Below are positions 45,930 through 57,583 of a DNA stretch of 64,000 bases, in pieces. Origin of the DNA: Chiridota heheva (Eukaryota > Echinodermata > Holothuroidea > Apodida > Chiridotidae); the NCBI GenBank assembly GCA_020152595.1, contig JAIGNY010001437.1, positions 1,709,501 to 1,773,500 on the forward strand, read 5' to 3'. The notes under the pieces were generated by a model that saw only the letters and a program-made list of their open reading frames with translations, searched no databases and was not told where the DNA came from. How positions within the stretch are numbered: the stretch's first letter is position 1; each line of letters begins with the position of its first letter. The position numbers were made by a program, and so were the translations under genes.

Positions 45930-46925
45930 CGTCGTGTGAACAAACTGCCCACCCCCGGAGAGATCTCCTAATTCGGAGATGAAAAACTCCTGTTCCCGAC
46001 GTGTGCCACTTGTGCTCAGATGGTAACCAGAATCCTGTGACAATACCGAGGACCAGCGGGCCCTTAGTGGTACATGAGTGAGTTGTGAAATGTAAAAGGC
46101 TGTGGAAATGGGGGTATAAGGTGCTACACGTCGATAAAGTGTGGCATTTTTACAAAACAGCACGACACAACCCTGAACCAGAAGAAATCGATTTATTCAC
46201 ATCAATGCCTTTTTGCACCTCAAACAGAAGGCGAGTGGGTGGCCGAGCGACTGCACAACAGAAGAAGAGCGACAATGCTATGTGGAATACGATGCTCCTG
46301 AAGGAACACGACTGGAACCTTCAAAATTATAAAAAACGAGGACAAACGCTAACTAGCGAAAGTGATGTTAAACTCGTTCTGGGGTAAAATCGGTCAGTGG
46401 AGTACATTGTCCAAAACAACCTTCGCCAACTCGCTCGACAGCTCGAGATATACTACAAGTTGCTGTTGGACAAAACCAAAATTGTAAAGTACGTACACTT
46501 CATCAACGATGTCACGGCCCAGATCCAATTGGAAGATATGGAGGTGTCGCCACAAATGTGTTCATCGCCGCCTACACCACGGCTCAGGCAAGGCTCAAGT
46601 TCTACTCCTACCATTGAGAAACTGGATGAACGCGTGCTCTACTTCGAGACCGACTTCGTCATCCACGTCCATCGACCCAGAACCTACAACCCACCGCCGG
46701 AAACTATCTCGGCGACATGACTGATGAACTCGAAAAACCGCACGGAAGGGGATATCACAGAATTCACACCGGGAGGTCCGAAGAACTACGGGTATCAGTG
46801 ATTTCGACCAAGACAGGGAAAACACACAGCAGCTGTAAAGTGCGGGGCATTAACCTCAACCACAATACCAGCCAGATTGTCAACTTTGACGTCATCCGAA
46901 ACATGGTAAGCCACATTGATTGTAT
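45930..46925 (+). pseudogene. Protein-primed DNA polymerase B relic (Maverick/Polinton-type)
   Basis: Fragments of a family B polymerase of the viral/Polinton protein-primed type occur in order but in different frames: KLLFPTCATCAQ (45983-46019), KASGWPSDC (46228-46254), a following acidic helix, LNSFWGK (46368-46388, the K-x3-N-S-x-[YW]-G motif B), the motif C position read as YFETDF (46640-46657) where the family has Y-x-D-T-D-S, then KVRG (about 46835) and a VIRNM end near 46910. At least four frameshifts and several stops are present, and catalytic residues of motif C are altered, so the copy is inactive. The N-terminal exonuclease part is absent. The 3' end is cut by a family B repeat at 46928. 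Such polymerases replicate Mavericks/Polintons and related viruses; no capsid, integrase or ATPase gene was recognised nearby. Confidence 0.8.
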
Positions 46926-46927
46926 TA

Positions 46928-47265
46928 AACACAGTCCCCGTTTTGTTATTACTTTTCGTTTTTGATTGGACGACAATGAGTGGTGTGGTGACTATGATAC
47001 CCCCACCTTTAAGTGGATAATACCAGGGTAAAGTATGGAGGGACCCATAGCCAGAGACATTTTTGTTTTATTATTTCTTTTTGCTTTACACCGAGGTGGT
47101 AAGGTACCCTTAGGGCAGGGCGCGTTACCTTTTGAATACCACTTACGGTATAGAAAACATATAGATCTGTAGTCCAACAGTCCAAGAGAACCTAGCGTAT
47201 TTATACAATGACCTAAACCACACAAATTGATAAAAAAAAACACTCCAAAATGACCGACTGTTGGA
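46928..47265 (-). repeat. Dispersed repeat family B, copy 2 (inverted)
   Basis: Reverse complement of 6246-6590, running from ACAGTCCCCGTTTTG at its left to CTCCAAAATGACC at its right. Its left edge coincides with loss of polymerase similarity. Confidence 0.8.
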
Positions 47266-48383
47266 TAGGTAAATTATTGGTATATACGACAAAGGTCATC
47301 AAAGGCCGCCCATGTGATCTGCCCTGCATTTTAGGTTGTAATGCTTTTCGAAAAATATTGACTCTGCAAAACTGTGACGGATGCGCTCTCGACAGTGATA
47401 TCAAAACATTCTCATCAAATTTAAAAAAATTACAAAGGCAAAAGGTATCGTACCACTGTACTCCAGGTGGATTTTGCGGCGTTATTTGAGTTCTGGTTCG
47501 TGGTGCCACGATTTGGTGCCTTTTGCCTTTATAATTTTTACAATTTGACGCCACGTAATCTTGTCACCGGAACAATCAATAAGTAATGCAAACAATATAT
47601 AGATTTTATGTTATGTATATATTATATTAGATTATATTTAATATCACATTACTTGGAAGAGTCTACACCCACAATCAATGGCGTATCGAGGGTAACCATG
47701 GCCTTAGTATAACAATATACCAATTTCTTGGGGTGACCATTCAGCCTTCGGGCCCTGCAAATAACGATATAAAAAGCCTTCTCGAGGTCGGCGCCCTTAG
47801 TTGAAGCACTGAAGGTAATTTACCTCTTTTGAACCAAATATATGAACTTTTCCGTTATAACAACTCATTATTGACGAAAAGACGAGGCCCGGATGGGCAG
47901 CGTTTCCCATCTGACGTTTGAATTTCCCTCCGATCAGAAATTTTAACGGAAAAAATTTCCACCGGATCCGGATGATGACCGGTCTCCAACAATTAGAGCA
48001 AAAAGTATAATCAAATAATGTAATAATATAAGAAGTTGTTTTGACTCGTTAAACCAGACTTTCATCATTATATTTTGCCCCATGCGTCGTCATTTTCTTT
48101 TGCCATGCAAGGGAAAATATATACCCCGCTGAATCCCATTCGGATGTATCATTCACTATAGAAAGCTTCGCTCCAGGTTGATGTTGAGACCTGGCCCCTA
48201 AATTATGTTCTATGACAAGGCTTAATCCGGCCCTGTCTGTCTGTGTGTATATTACATTTTATACTTTACGAGAAAAAAACTCATATCGACGTGCAGTAGC
48301 GGATTTAATGGTAGGGGCCTCCTGGCACTATGATATATATATTTTTTTTTCAAGGAAGGGTATCATAAGAGTCTAAAAAGTGT
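47266..48383. other. No gene recognised; one cysteine-rich ORF
   Basis: An open frame at 47250-47489 (79 codons) encodes Cys-rich sequence (CDLPCILGC, NCDGCALD, YHCTPGGFC) that I do not recognise. It begins inside the family B repeat, so it is probably fortuitous. The rest is non-coding. CAGTAGCGGATTTA at 48295 resembles a solitary hAT-like end. Confidence 0.4.
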
Positions 48384-49290
48384 GGTGATTTGTTAAGATA
48401 TACCTATTATACCCCCACCCTATCACTTATATCCGGTGCCTCATACAGTCATAGTGATTTGTTAAGATATACCTATCATACCCCCACCCTATCACTTATA
48501 TCCAATGCCTCATACAGTCTTAGTGATTTGTTAAGATATACCTATTATACCCCCAACCTATCACTTATATCCGGTGCCTCATACAGTCATAGTGATTTGT
48601 TAAGATATACCTATTATACCCTATCACTTATATCCGGTGCCTCATACAGTCATAGTGATTTGTTAAGATATACCTATTATACCCCCAACCTATCACTTAT
48701 ATCCGGTGCCTAATACAGTTATAGTGATTTGTTAAGATATACCTATTATACCCCCACCCTATCACTTATATCCGGTGCCTCATACAGTCATAGTGATTTG
48801 TTAAGATATACCTATTATACCCCTACCCTATCACTTATATCTGGTGCCTCATACAGTCATAGTGATTTGTTAAGATATACCTATTATACCCCCAACCTAT
48901 CACTTATATCCGGTGCCTAATACAGTCATAGTGATTTGTTAAGATATACCTATTATACCCCCACCCTATCACTTATATCCGGTGCCTCATACAGTCATAG
49001 TGATTTGTTAAGATATACCTATTATACCCCCAACCTATCACTTATATCCGGTGCCTCATACAGTCATAGTGATTTGTTAAGATATACCTATTATACCCCC
49101 ACCCTATCACTTATATCCGGTGCCTCATACAGTCATAGTGATTTGTTAAGATATACCTATTATACCCCCACCGTATCACTTATATCCGGTGCCTCATACA
49201 GTCATAGTGATTTGTTAAGATATACCTATTATACCCCACCCTATCACTTGAACCGGTGCCTCATACAGCTGTACAGTCATAGTGATTTGT
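48384..49290 (+). repeat. 69-bp minisatellite, about 13 copies
   Basis: Unit: GTGATTTGTTAAGATATACC, TATTATACCCCCACCC, TATCACTTATATCCGG, TGCCTCATACAGTCATA. One unit (from about 48595) lacks four bases. As 69 is 23 codons, a frame encoding repeated LLRYTYYTP stays open for 4-5 units between stops. Confidence 0.97.
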
Positions 49291-50777
49291 ATGTGTAAAG
49301 GTCACCAAGAAATGTAAGGGTCAAATAGTGCCTCCCGTGAAAAAATACTGGATCGCCATTATTAATGGGCTAATGTCATGAATACAACGGTGGAAGAAAA
49401 CGTGTAGTACGAATAATCCCCCCCCCCCCCTTCCCTCAGGGACAACTCTCTGCTCCACTTTTAACTTTTTCCAGTACTAAGAATGAAAAGATTATGCACG
49501 CCATATAAAATGATTATCTTTAGGTAGTAAATTTGTCAACATTCGGTAGGTCTACATGATCTATGTAATATATCAGTATATATCCTGTCGTAAAATAAAA
49601 ATAAGATATCCCCAAGTCCCATTGCAGAAATGATAAATAATGTTCCCTTTGTCACAGTATTATACTTTTCGATTTGCTTTCTTCATTAAACAGTTAAAAT
49701 AATGGATTAAAGGTATTGTTAACAGTCTAACTGGTCTACAAGAAATAAGGATATTTTGGTATTATTAAGTGAACCTGAAAACGGTGCACAACGAATTTAT
49801 AAAAAAAGATTAGGCCTATATAGCGAATGAGCTTATACCTGTATACGGCTAAACAGATAAGTACTTTAAAAGTACTACCCAGTTTTTAAGATTATTAACC
49901 AATTGTTTCTTAAAACTCAAAATAATCTCTTCTTGGAGCTGGCGGCCGAAAATTGAGGTCGTATTTTATTGAGTCTAAAGAATATTCAAACACACTTCTC
50001 GCACGTGCTGACGTAATGATAAATTTGATATCAACGTGAAATGAATCGTAGTTATTTCTTATGAATACTTAATTGATATATTTTAAGGATACGAGTATCA
50101 ACCAGAAACCAAAAGTTGTGTAGTTCCGATGTCTTGTTTTTTAGAAGATGTTGTAGTGCAGGTGGGATGAAAACGTTATTTGATAGACTCCTATAATGCC
50201 ACTCCGTACACTATATTAACATCGGAGGATATTGAGAATCTGCTTAATTTCATTTTCTTAATCAGTTAGAGCCCCAGTGAAAAAGACGCCCTCCCTTTTC
50301 GACCTTATAGCACCGTTTTGCTTTTCATTAACAGCAATTCCTGGGGAAAATATCTTTAATCAATTTAGGCATTGCGATCCGCAGTTTAAGAAAATCGATG
50401 TTTTAAGTTTCAGGAACTTTCTAATTTTGAATAAGTCAATTTCAGTCCAGGCAAGTCCTGACTCTTTTGGAAGTACATTGCTAAAGAATAAATGGTTCCT
50501 CTAGATCCGCGAAGCCATTTAGACTGAAGCAGAGACATTATGATAATGCTTATAACTGGGGACGTACTGTTACAAACTTTTAGTAACCGTACAATTCGGG
50601 CATAAAATGGCCTATAAAAAAATTACACAACGAAAGGGACTCAGCGATATCTGGCCCAATGAAAAGTCCTTGGAAATTTGATACGTGGTGTCCTGGTGCG
50701 CGATGGGCTAACCCCTCCCCCTAAACCCCCACCTAATAAAATTAATAATTGCCGCTTTAGAACGAAGTAACTAGTAC
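49291..50777. other. No gene recognised
   Basis: A C-run at 49419-49430. ORF 50277-50504 (75 codons, start KKTPSLFDLIAPF) has no recognisable domain and unremarkable composition. No repeat family identified. Confidence 0.45.
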
Positions 50778-50954
50778 TAGTGGCGGCACCAGTATTTTAG
50801 TCATGGGGACAATTTTGTCTCATGGGGGAAAAACCGTATAAATCGGACAAAATAGGCCTATGTCACTTTACAAAATTTTGGGGTGGGAGGGGGAGAAAAG
50901 CGATCTTGTGGGGAAATTCCCCATGCACCCCCACCCACAAAGCGCCGCCACTGG
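50778..50954. mobile_element. hAT-like MITE, 177 bp
   Basis: TAGTGGCGGCACC at the left and GCGCCGCCACTG at the right are inverted ends (10 of 12 matching). CAGTGGCGG-type termini are typical of hAT MITEs. G-rich interior. Flanks do not show a clear duplication. Confidence 0.65.
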
Positions 50955-51770
50955 TCACTAACTATTCATTGGTTTTAGTCTCACCTATTCACCATTTGGC
51001 GAAATTTCAAAAATAATCAGAATTTTAAAAATCATATAGGATGCATCCTCTATAATTCTATATTACAGAAAAACATCAGCAATTTATGCAGGGCTTACCC
51101 ATGTTTGTCATAACGTTTTGATTTATTTCTCATACTATTATCATAGTCAATAAATGATAGATCATAAATAGATAATAGGCCTAGGCATCAATTTTGCTGC
51201 TTATGGAGCATTTGTTGGTTCTTCGTTTTTATAGTAAAATTGCATGAATCTTTCTCAATGGTGAAAATTAGATAAGGTCGGATCCATATCCATAAAGGCT
51301 GATGAAAGTTTGGATCCACCCTTCTAAAAATTCATTCGTCAAATACACTTCCTAATAAAACTATTTCACACCACAAACTTATATTATCATCCGTTTTGTT
51401 GTTTTCTTTGGTTTAAAATAATATAACCAACAAGGCCAACAAAGATTTTACTTATTATAACCCTAGTTTACGTTTTGAGTCATATCTTCGTTGACCATCA
51501 AGCCAGAATTCTTGATAAGTCTAATTCCCACCAATCCACTTGAAATCATTGTAAAATAATGGTAAAGAGCTGACCTTAATTACATTCGTCGGCAAATTAT
51601 ATAAGAATAGACTGATAGAAAGAGATGTGTGATATGTATGGCGAGTTGACAGGATCCTAGTCAGATTCTGACTGTAGTATACGTTATATCCACTACAAGG
51701 CTGCTATACAAGTACGCCTAGCAAGTAGTCCCCACTGAGCGAGGTATTTATCTCACTAACAGGATCCAGA
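50955..51770. other. No gene recognised
   Basis: A/T-rich, no supported feature. Confidence 0.5.
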
Positions 51771-51779
51771 CCATAACGT

Positions 51780-51843
51780 CAGAAAGCGTGACGTCATTCG
51801 CCCTATACTACGTACTATAGGGAGAATGACGTCACGCTCTCTG
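51780..51843. mobile_element. 64-bp palindromic transposon with 7-bp TSD
   Basis: CAGAAAGCGTGACGTCATTC leads into GCCCTATA, and the right half reads TATAGGGAGAATGACGTCAC then GCTCTCTG. The two halves are inverted copies of about 28 bp with two to three mismatches and almost no loop. ATAACGT is duplicated at 51773-51779 and 51844-51850. It consists only of the two TIRs of the 44879 family and carries two TGACGTCA sites. Confidence 0.9.
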
Positions 51844-51865
51844 ATAACGTGTTGCTGCAACCGTG

Positions 51866-51945
51866 TTGTGGAAAAGTTCGACAATGGTTGTAGAAAAGTT
51901 CGACAACGCGTTGTAGAAAAGTTCGGTAACGCGTTGTAGAAAAAG
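51866..51945 (+). repeat. 24-bp tandem repeat, three to four copies
   Basis: GTTGTAGAAAAGTTCGRCAACGC-like units (first copy GTTGTGGAAAAG). Confidence 0.85.
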
Positions 51946-52034
51946 CAATAAAATAAGAGAATAAGCTTCACGTGGTAATTTGTGTAACTTCAACAATGCC
52001 TTGTTTCGGCACGCGTTGCAGCAACACGTTATGG

Positions 52035-52605
52035 CTCTTTCGGCTTGTCATAATGCGTGGTCATTTGAGAGAGTAGCTGAATCAAGGTAGTGAATAAAGT
52101 GCTCAAAACACATGGACAAGGGGTACAATTGCCCCAAATATTTGCTATGTTTTTAGTAATAATGAATACAAACATGCTTTAATTATATGTAGAATGAAAA
52201 GGATGTTCAATTTTGCCGCCCAAACTTTGCCCCTCCAACTAAAATTTCATAAATTTTTCATCATGAAATATTCATATTGATATCATCTACTGTAGACAAG
52301 CTAAGATCAATTAGTGTTTCCACTTTCATTGAATTTCCCCGATATTCAGGAAGTTTTGTATTTTCTGTAAAATAAAAATTAGTGGATTTTCGGAAAATTA
52401 AAGAAAATATTTTGGCAGCATTTAAAAAAAAAATGTTTCTTGATACTGGCCCGCTACTTGGATTCGCAGGGTGTCACAAAAATATGTTTGTCCCACACCA
52501 GTACAAGTGGTATGGGTTTAAGGAAACGATGCCAAATTGGGTTGATAATGGATCATATTGGTATAAAATATCAACACTAAAGCGCAGTCCCATTGGTCCT
52601 CAATG
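52035..52605. other. No gene recognised (3' flank of FAM124 exon)
   Basis: A/T-rich; TACAATTGCCCC and GCCCCTCC patches recall family A ends. No supported feature. Confidence 0.45.
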
Positions 52606-53548
52606 TTATGAATATTTAAACGGCATAAGCAATGTCTGATTGGTTAAAAGCGTCATAAATGAGAAATTGTGGTTGCGAATCAATCGAAGATACACCACTT
52701 TGCTCCGAATCCGTCGGGCTGCTGCATGGTGATGCATCTCTCTCTCATCTTTCCGGCATAAATGTGATTCGTTGATCTCACTTTGTCGGAAGAGAAGGAC
52801 CTTATTCCCGTCGAGATCAGTTGTTTGCCATCGCCTGTCGCTGATTGGACTACAGACGCATGGCATCAGTGGAACCAATAAGCCCATATCATGAACTTTG
52901 AACTGCAAGATTGCATCATCTAGTGGTCGTGGCGTAATACCCTCAGGCAACTTCTTCAATGCAAGTTGAACTTCAAGGTTTAGCTTTTTGCATGAAAACA
53001 CAAGGAAATAACAAAAATCGTCTTTCCTGAACTGAACTTCACGGGAAAGGATTTTTGAGTAAAATTCAACAGAATCGTCCCAATTTTGACAAGAAACAAA
53101 TAGCATGAACCTTAGCCTATCCTTTCCGAGATGAACTTGTCTGACGGCCCAAAGTGGCAAACCGTCCTCGTGCGAATAAAAGTCCTGGTTGTTTGTGGGG
53201 TAGAGCACCACATTCCCGCTAACTTGCACCTGATGATGTAACTTCCACGGTTTCTCTCTAAGATAATGCTGAGCTTTTAAAATTCTTTCAAGACCGTGTT
53301 CCTCATGCAAAAAGACCATAATTGCCAGGGCCGGGATGTTTAGAGGGTCGTGGTTGGTGGTGTTGGCCTCCTTCACGATTGGTTCGCTTCGTTCCACGTA
53401 ATTGAAGAGTTTCAGTTTGGAGGCAACAGAATGGTGATGGGGCGAAGAAGATTTTTGAGCACTTTTGACTGTTTTGGATCTGTGATGAAATGCACAGTTA
53501 ACCTGTAGGGGTCTTTGACCTCTGGCCTCTCCACTTCCTCTTGATCAC
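52606..53548 (-). CDS. FAM124: FAM124-family protein, internal exon with apparent frameshift
   Basis: A minus-strand open region encodes the conserved FAM124 domain. A likely splice acceptor (CTTCTTTTCAG) ends at 53549, so the exon starts at 53548. First comes DPYRLTVHFITDPKQSKVL and KNLLRPI (to about 53440), then after a shift of one base LKLFNYVERSEPI, VFLHEEHGLERILKAQ, NQDFYSHEDGLPLWAVRQVH and CSPISDRRWQTTDLDGNK with LLFRQ (about 52790). These blocks match the vertebrate FAM124A/B pattern as I remember it. A donor-like AAAGTGAGAT at 52781-52778 follows LLFRQ; otherwise the frame runs to a stop at 52606, with a tail unlike the family. The frame break lies at or just after CGCCCC (53440-53434); one more C would restore the frame, so a homopolymer error or true frameshift must be distinguished. 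The biochemical function of FAM124 is not established. Upstream exons should lie at higher coordinates and were not found. Confidence 0.85.
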
Positions 53549-55582
53549 CTGAAAAGAAGCAGAATATGAATACTTTAGATTTGAATGAATCGTAATATAT
53601 TAGCAACATTAAGATTATGGTTTTTGGTACAAAATGAAAACAGTAGCTCAAAGCTGCTTGTCAAGAAACGCAAAACAAGCCCGTAGTTATAGTAATAGTT
53701 GATACATTTGAATGTTTATTATTGGTCGAAAGTCTTGTTGTCTCCCAGCCAAGAAAGGTTGTTTTATGCTGATGTCGCGTGCACGGTTGCAGAGGTAACG
53801 CCAGCGCAATCGGGAGAATATAGCTTATCTACCCCCCACCACCACCCTTCCCTCCCTCCTCTACTTCCAGGTATTTTTAAACAACAGTTGTGGAGCCAAT
53901 GTTTTATAGGTCAATGTTTTATAGGTCAATGTTCCGACCTATGAACTGATAAAGACTGGAGTTTTATCAACAAAGAAAAGATTTTACACTGAAAAGGAAA
54001 GGTAAAAGACTTTTTATGATACCCTAGAGCAATGTCGAGCTGTTTTATTGACTTCACGGAGGGTACAAATGAGGTGATAATAACGTCATCCATTTCCCCA
54101 CCTGTCGTTAGAGCTAACAAGAGTCTCTTCTGGGCAAAGGTCATAAACATATGGGACATGCTAAAGTAACCCTGCATTTTCTATGTGATAAAATGGCATA
54201 ATAGTATGCACAGTAAATTCAAATTATCGCAGTTGGAGGTTTTCGTTAATTTGATAGTTTGTAAATTTCTAATAATCCTCAAAATATGCAAATCAAGCAT
54301 TAACCACTTCACCAATTATGGTATTATACCGGTATAGTCAACCGGTGTCTTCGATATTAAACTGTCCACTGAAGGTGCTTATAATAAAACATCGATGAGC
54401 AGATGAGGCAAACTGAAATTTTCCTAAGCTGCTAATGGGAGAACTCAATTGTCAGACACCCGATATGAAACTGATCCATTGTTGGCAGAACAAACAAAAT
54501 ATGACTTGCCGTTTTCCTTCTGCAGGATCTTCTTTAAAATCACTTACAATCTGGTCATGTTATGCCAGGGGTTGATCAGGACCCTAAAAATTTAATTTGA
54601 CTTAACTTCGAATCTCTGGCTCTGATAGCTTTTCGAGATTTTAATCTTTTATTTAAAAACATTAAATTTTTCATCTTATACTTTTCTTATGTTCAAGACT
54701 TAGACTTTTCGGTTCAAAACTTTGACTTATAGTCATTTTTACTTAGTCCCAACATGGAAGGAGGGAAGTCAATCCTAGAATAACAAGAATCTTTTCAAAG
54801 AGACGAGGATACTGACCATTTTGAAAGATAATGGTTTCATCCGTGCTGTTTTACTAGTAAGGGCGAATTTCCTTTGAAATTTGAAAGTCATTTATAAGGT
54901 AATGGAATAGAATATTACAAAATGCATAACCTTTCATTTACGACCGTGATCTGGTGATTGATGTTTTAAATAATGTCAACGCGACTATTCAAAATAATTG
55001 ATACCCCACGCTCAGAGGAAAATGCATCTGATTCAGTGCATGCACCTTATGGACCATACCATGGATGTATACCGTCTTTTTGATTAAAAGAATGGTTTTA
55101 TTGTCGTCCACTATCCATCGACCAGCGTAACCTTGGCCCATGTTCTGTCCGTCAGTATCGTCAGTATAAGCGATTTTACGGTCCCCTTGGGGTCACGTGT
55201 CAACGTAGGTGATGGGCCCTTTCGTCCCGTAAACTGTACTTCCATTGTCGTTGCAGCGGCGACAAGTGAAGGACTAGGGTTATGTGAGCAGGGACGGACT
55301 GAGACCCCAAAGTCAGCACTGTGGTCAAGTAATGAGTGAGTATACGCAACGTGTGTCCAGGTGCCCGCCTAAGTGCCCACTGGTGTGGCCTCAAAAGCTT
55401 TCAGAGACCGTGGCGTGGTGATAAATGGCGCGGCCACTGGGCAGTTATGTTAATTTATGGTCCGACCATATCCATTGTTATTGTTATTTATCTCAATCCA
55501 GTTCAAGACTTCCAAATAGAATGGCATATCAACGACCCTGCAACATTTTTACTTGGCAATGCCAGCCTTCTTCAGCCTACAG
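53549..55582. other. No gene recognised (5' side of FAM124 exon, probably intronic)
   Basis: No exon with coding character on the minus strand was identified. A short direct repeat GTTTTATAGGTCAAT occurs twice at 53911-53937. GCAGGGACGGACTGAG at 55289 resembles a hAT-like end without a partner. Confidence 0.45.
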
Positions 55583-56038
55583 CAGTTCGGGAGCAACCCG
55601 AAAAACAAGGTACTTTGAAATACCCCAACAATTGGGTACTTTTATGTATTACGTCATCGCACGAGCCTACACATTTGACGGATAGTAAATAGATATTCAA
55701 AACTTTTTGCAGCTGCTTTTTGAAATTCATTATGGCGTCTTAAGAAAATGAACAAAACAGACTGCCCATAATCTGTTTTATTCTTTTTCTCAAAAAGGCA
55801 ACCGTGAATTGTAAAACGCAGCTACAAAAAGTTTTGAATATCTATATACTATTCTTTTCTTTCAAAAATTCAGGATATCCAGTGAAATATTGGACAATCC
55901 GGAGCAAAAAATGAAAACCCCCATATGTTTAGCTTGGGCTAGTCAAATGTGTAGGTTCATGCGATGACGTAATATATAAAAGTACCCAATTTTTTGGGTA
56001 TTTTGAAGTACCCACTTCTTCGGGCTGCTCCCGAACTG
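55583..56038. mobile_element. Foldback-type element with about 100-bp TIRs
   Basis: The left arm from 55583 (CAGTTCGGGAGCAACCCGAA, GGTACTTTGAAATACC, AATTGGGTACTTTTATGTAT, TACGTCATCGCACGAGCC, TACACATTTGAC) is the inverse of the right arm ending 56038 (CTAGTCAAATGTGTAGG ... CGGGCTGCTCCCGAACTG). An inner pair, AGATATTCAAAACTTTTTG at about 55691 and CAAAAAGTTTTGAATATCT at about 55827, extends the symmetry. Non-coding. TACAG occurs in both flanks, but no exact duplication is seen. Confidence 0.85.
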
Positions 56039-57583
56039 TACAGGTTACCATGTTCAACCAGCTTGATTATAACAGGTCGCCTTGTCTTTGCCCCACAGTC
56101 ATAGTGAGCAAAACATGAGCCTTGCTAATTCGCATTTAAGCTACTTCAAGCAGGGAAAGTGCCACATTCTGATCTCGGACAGTTCCAATATTCCTAAAAT
56201 TATCTACATAATTGTTTGTCTGGTGGCTCAGTTTTTTGGGAGGTAATATGATTCCATAAACATGCACTAGGTGGGGAGAATGACATTAGTAGTTGGGTAT
56301 TATTAATCACTGTCATGCGATTCATTTCAGAAACGATATTATCATAACTAGTATTACCCCACATTTAAAGCAATACATATAATATGTACATATATAACAC
56401 ACACCTATTGCCTAAAAACTAAAACCAGCTGTAAAATTTGAAAGCTTCTCATCTGGACCGTCCAGAAAGCATTTTCGTCATCATATGACCACCCTAAACA
56501 GCTAGACGTATGTGTGAAGAGCGTTTAGTAGACATTTTGGAACCAATACACTCCTCTGGCTCATGGACTAAATGGGCAGATATTAAGTTCCCTTGTTAGG
56601 AGTTCCAACTCAGCTTTTCAAATTCAAAGACGTTTGGTGCACAACTGCAGTTTAATTGGAAACGTTTCTATTTAGGTTCCAATAAACCAAAGGAAAATAT
56701 CGAAGTTTCTGCTTGAGATCCATTTTAATCAATAAAAAAAAAATGATGATTCAAGCTCTTTAATTGCTTTACATTCTTCAGCTGCAACAGTTTACCCCTT
56801 ACTCTACCACTCGGCTTACGGTTATAATGTACAACGTTGTCACGCCTCCGTGGGTAATCTAATCGGTTGTATTTATAGTTTTCAATCTTTCGCCAACAAG
56901 ATAAAAACATGTCATCACCAGACTAATCCTATAATTGCTTTAGACCTGGTTTTGTGACCGTCCTTGTCAATACACTGTGTTAACTAGTATAGAAGCACTC
57001 ATACAGTTATAGTTCGATTTTTAGGCTCAAAATAGCTTTTGCAGACCAATGGCTGAATCTCACACCTCCATCAACACTCAGCTATAAATATTGTTTTTTC
57101 ATGTTCTGTTTAATCTTTTTCGTACTTCAGAAAATGGCTTATCGTCTTTTCCTGGTCTCATGAGTTAAAACGACGTTATCTGACCTATTCATATACTCTC
57201 ACTTCCAATGAGTCAATGATTAAATTGATGTTTGTCTTAGGAAAACCAAACTTGTTCATGACTACCCACAGAAAAAATCAAAGAATTTATTTGGTGGAAA
57301 ATGTACTTATGTTGTCTGGATTCTACAATAAACAAAATAACTTAGGCAGTTAACAGCTTAGGCAAACTCAACGATGAAGAGCAACTAATCATCTCATTTT
57401 GTTTTGAGATCAATCCTCGAAAATAAGAAACAAACCCTGGATCAGACCTAATTGAACGCAAGGTCCTTTAAGCTTAATGCAAACACTGATTGTTCGTTAA
57501 TTTGGAAACAGGTTTTTAATTATTTTGTAATTGCGTAAGTCATATCAGCAGTTGGTTTTGACCAAAGTAAGCTGTAAATAGAA
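56039..57583. other. No gene recognised; one solitary MITE end
   Basis: TTTACCCCTTACTCTACCAC at 56790-56809 is a lone terminus of the 62253 MITE family. Otherwise nothing supported. Confidence 0.5.

Larger units (their letters stand above)
51771..52034. mobile_element. TIR element interrupted by a second element
   Basis: The right terminus (52010-52034), as reverse complement, reads CCATAACGTGTTGCTGCAAC then GCGTG. The left terminus reads CCATAACGT (51771-51779), is interrupted by 64 bp plus a repeated ATAACGT, and continues GTTGCTGCAACCGTG (51851-51865). Removing the insertion gives a TIR identical for 20 bp. Without it the element is 193 bp. It contains a 24-bp tandem GTTGTAGAAAAGTTCG repeat (51866-51945). 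Unassigned superfamily. Confidence 0.85.

Noticed and set aside
47250-47489. 79-codon cysteine-rich ORF as a zinc-binding protein
   Set aside because: Starts inside a dispersed repeat and the cysteine spacing matches no family I know. Kept only as a note.
48384-49290. Possible CRISPR-like array
   Set aside because: Units are contiguous with no unique spacers, and the genome is eukaryotic. The same holds for the 7062, 18128 and 62490 arrays.
48390-49298. Three LLRYTYYTP-repeat ORFs
   Set aside because: 69-bp minisatellite in codon phase. Interrupted by stops and without flanking coding sequence.
55133-55692. Three overlapping plus-strand ORFs (68-118 codons)
   Set aside because: No domain and mutually overlapping in different frames. 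One runs into the left arm of the foldback element.
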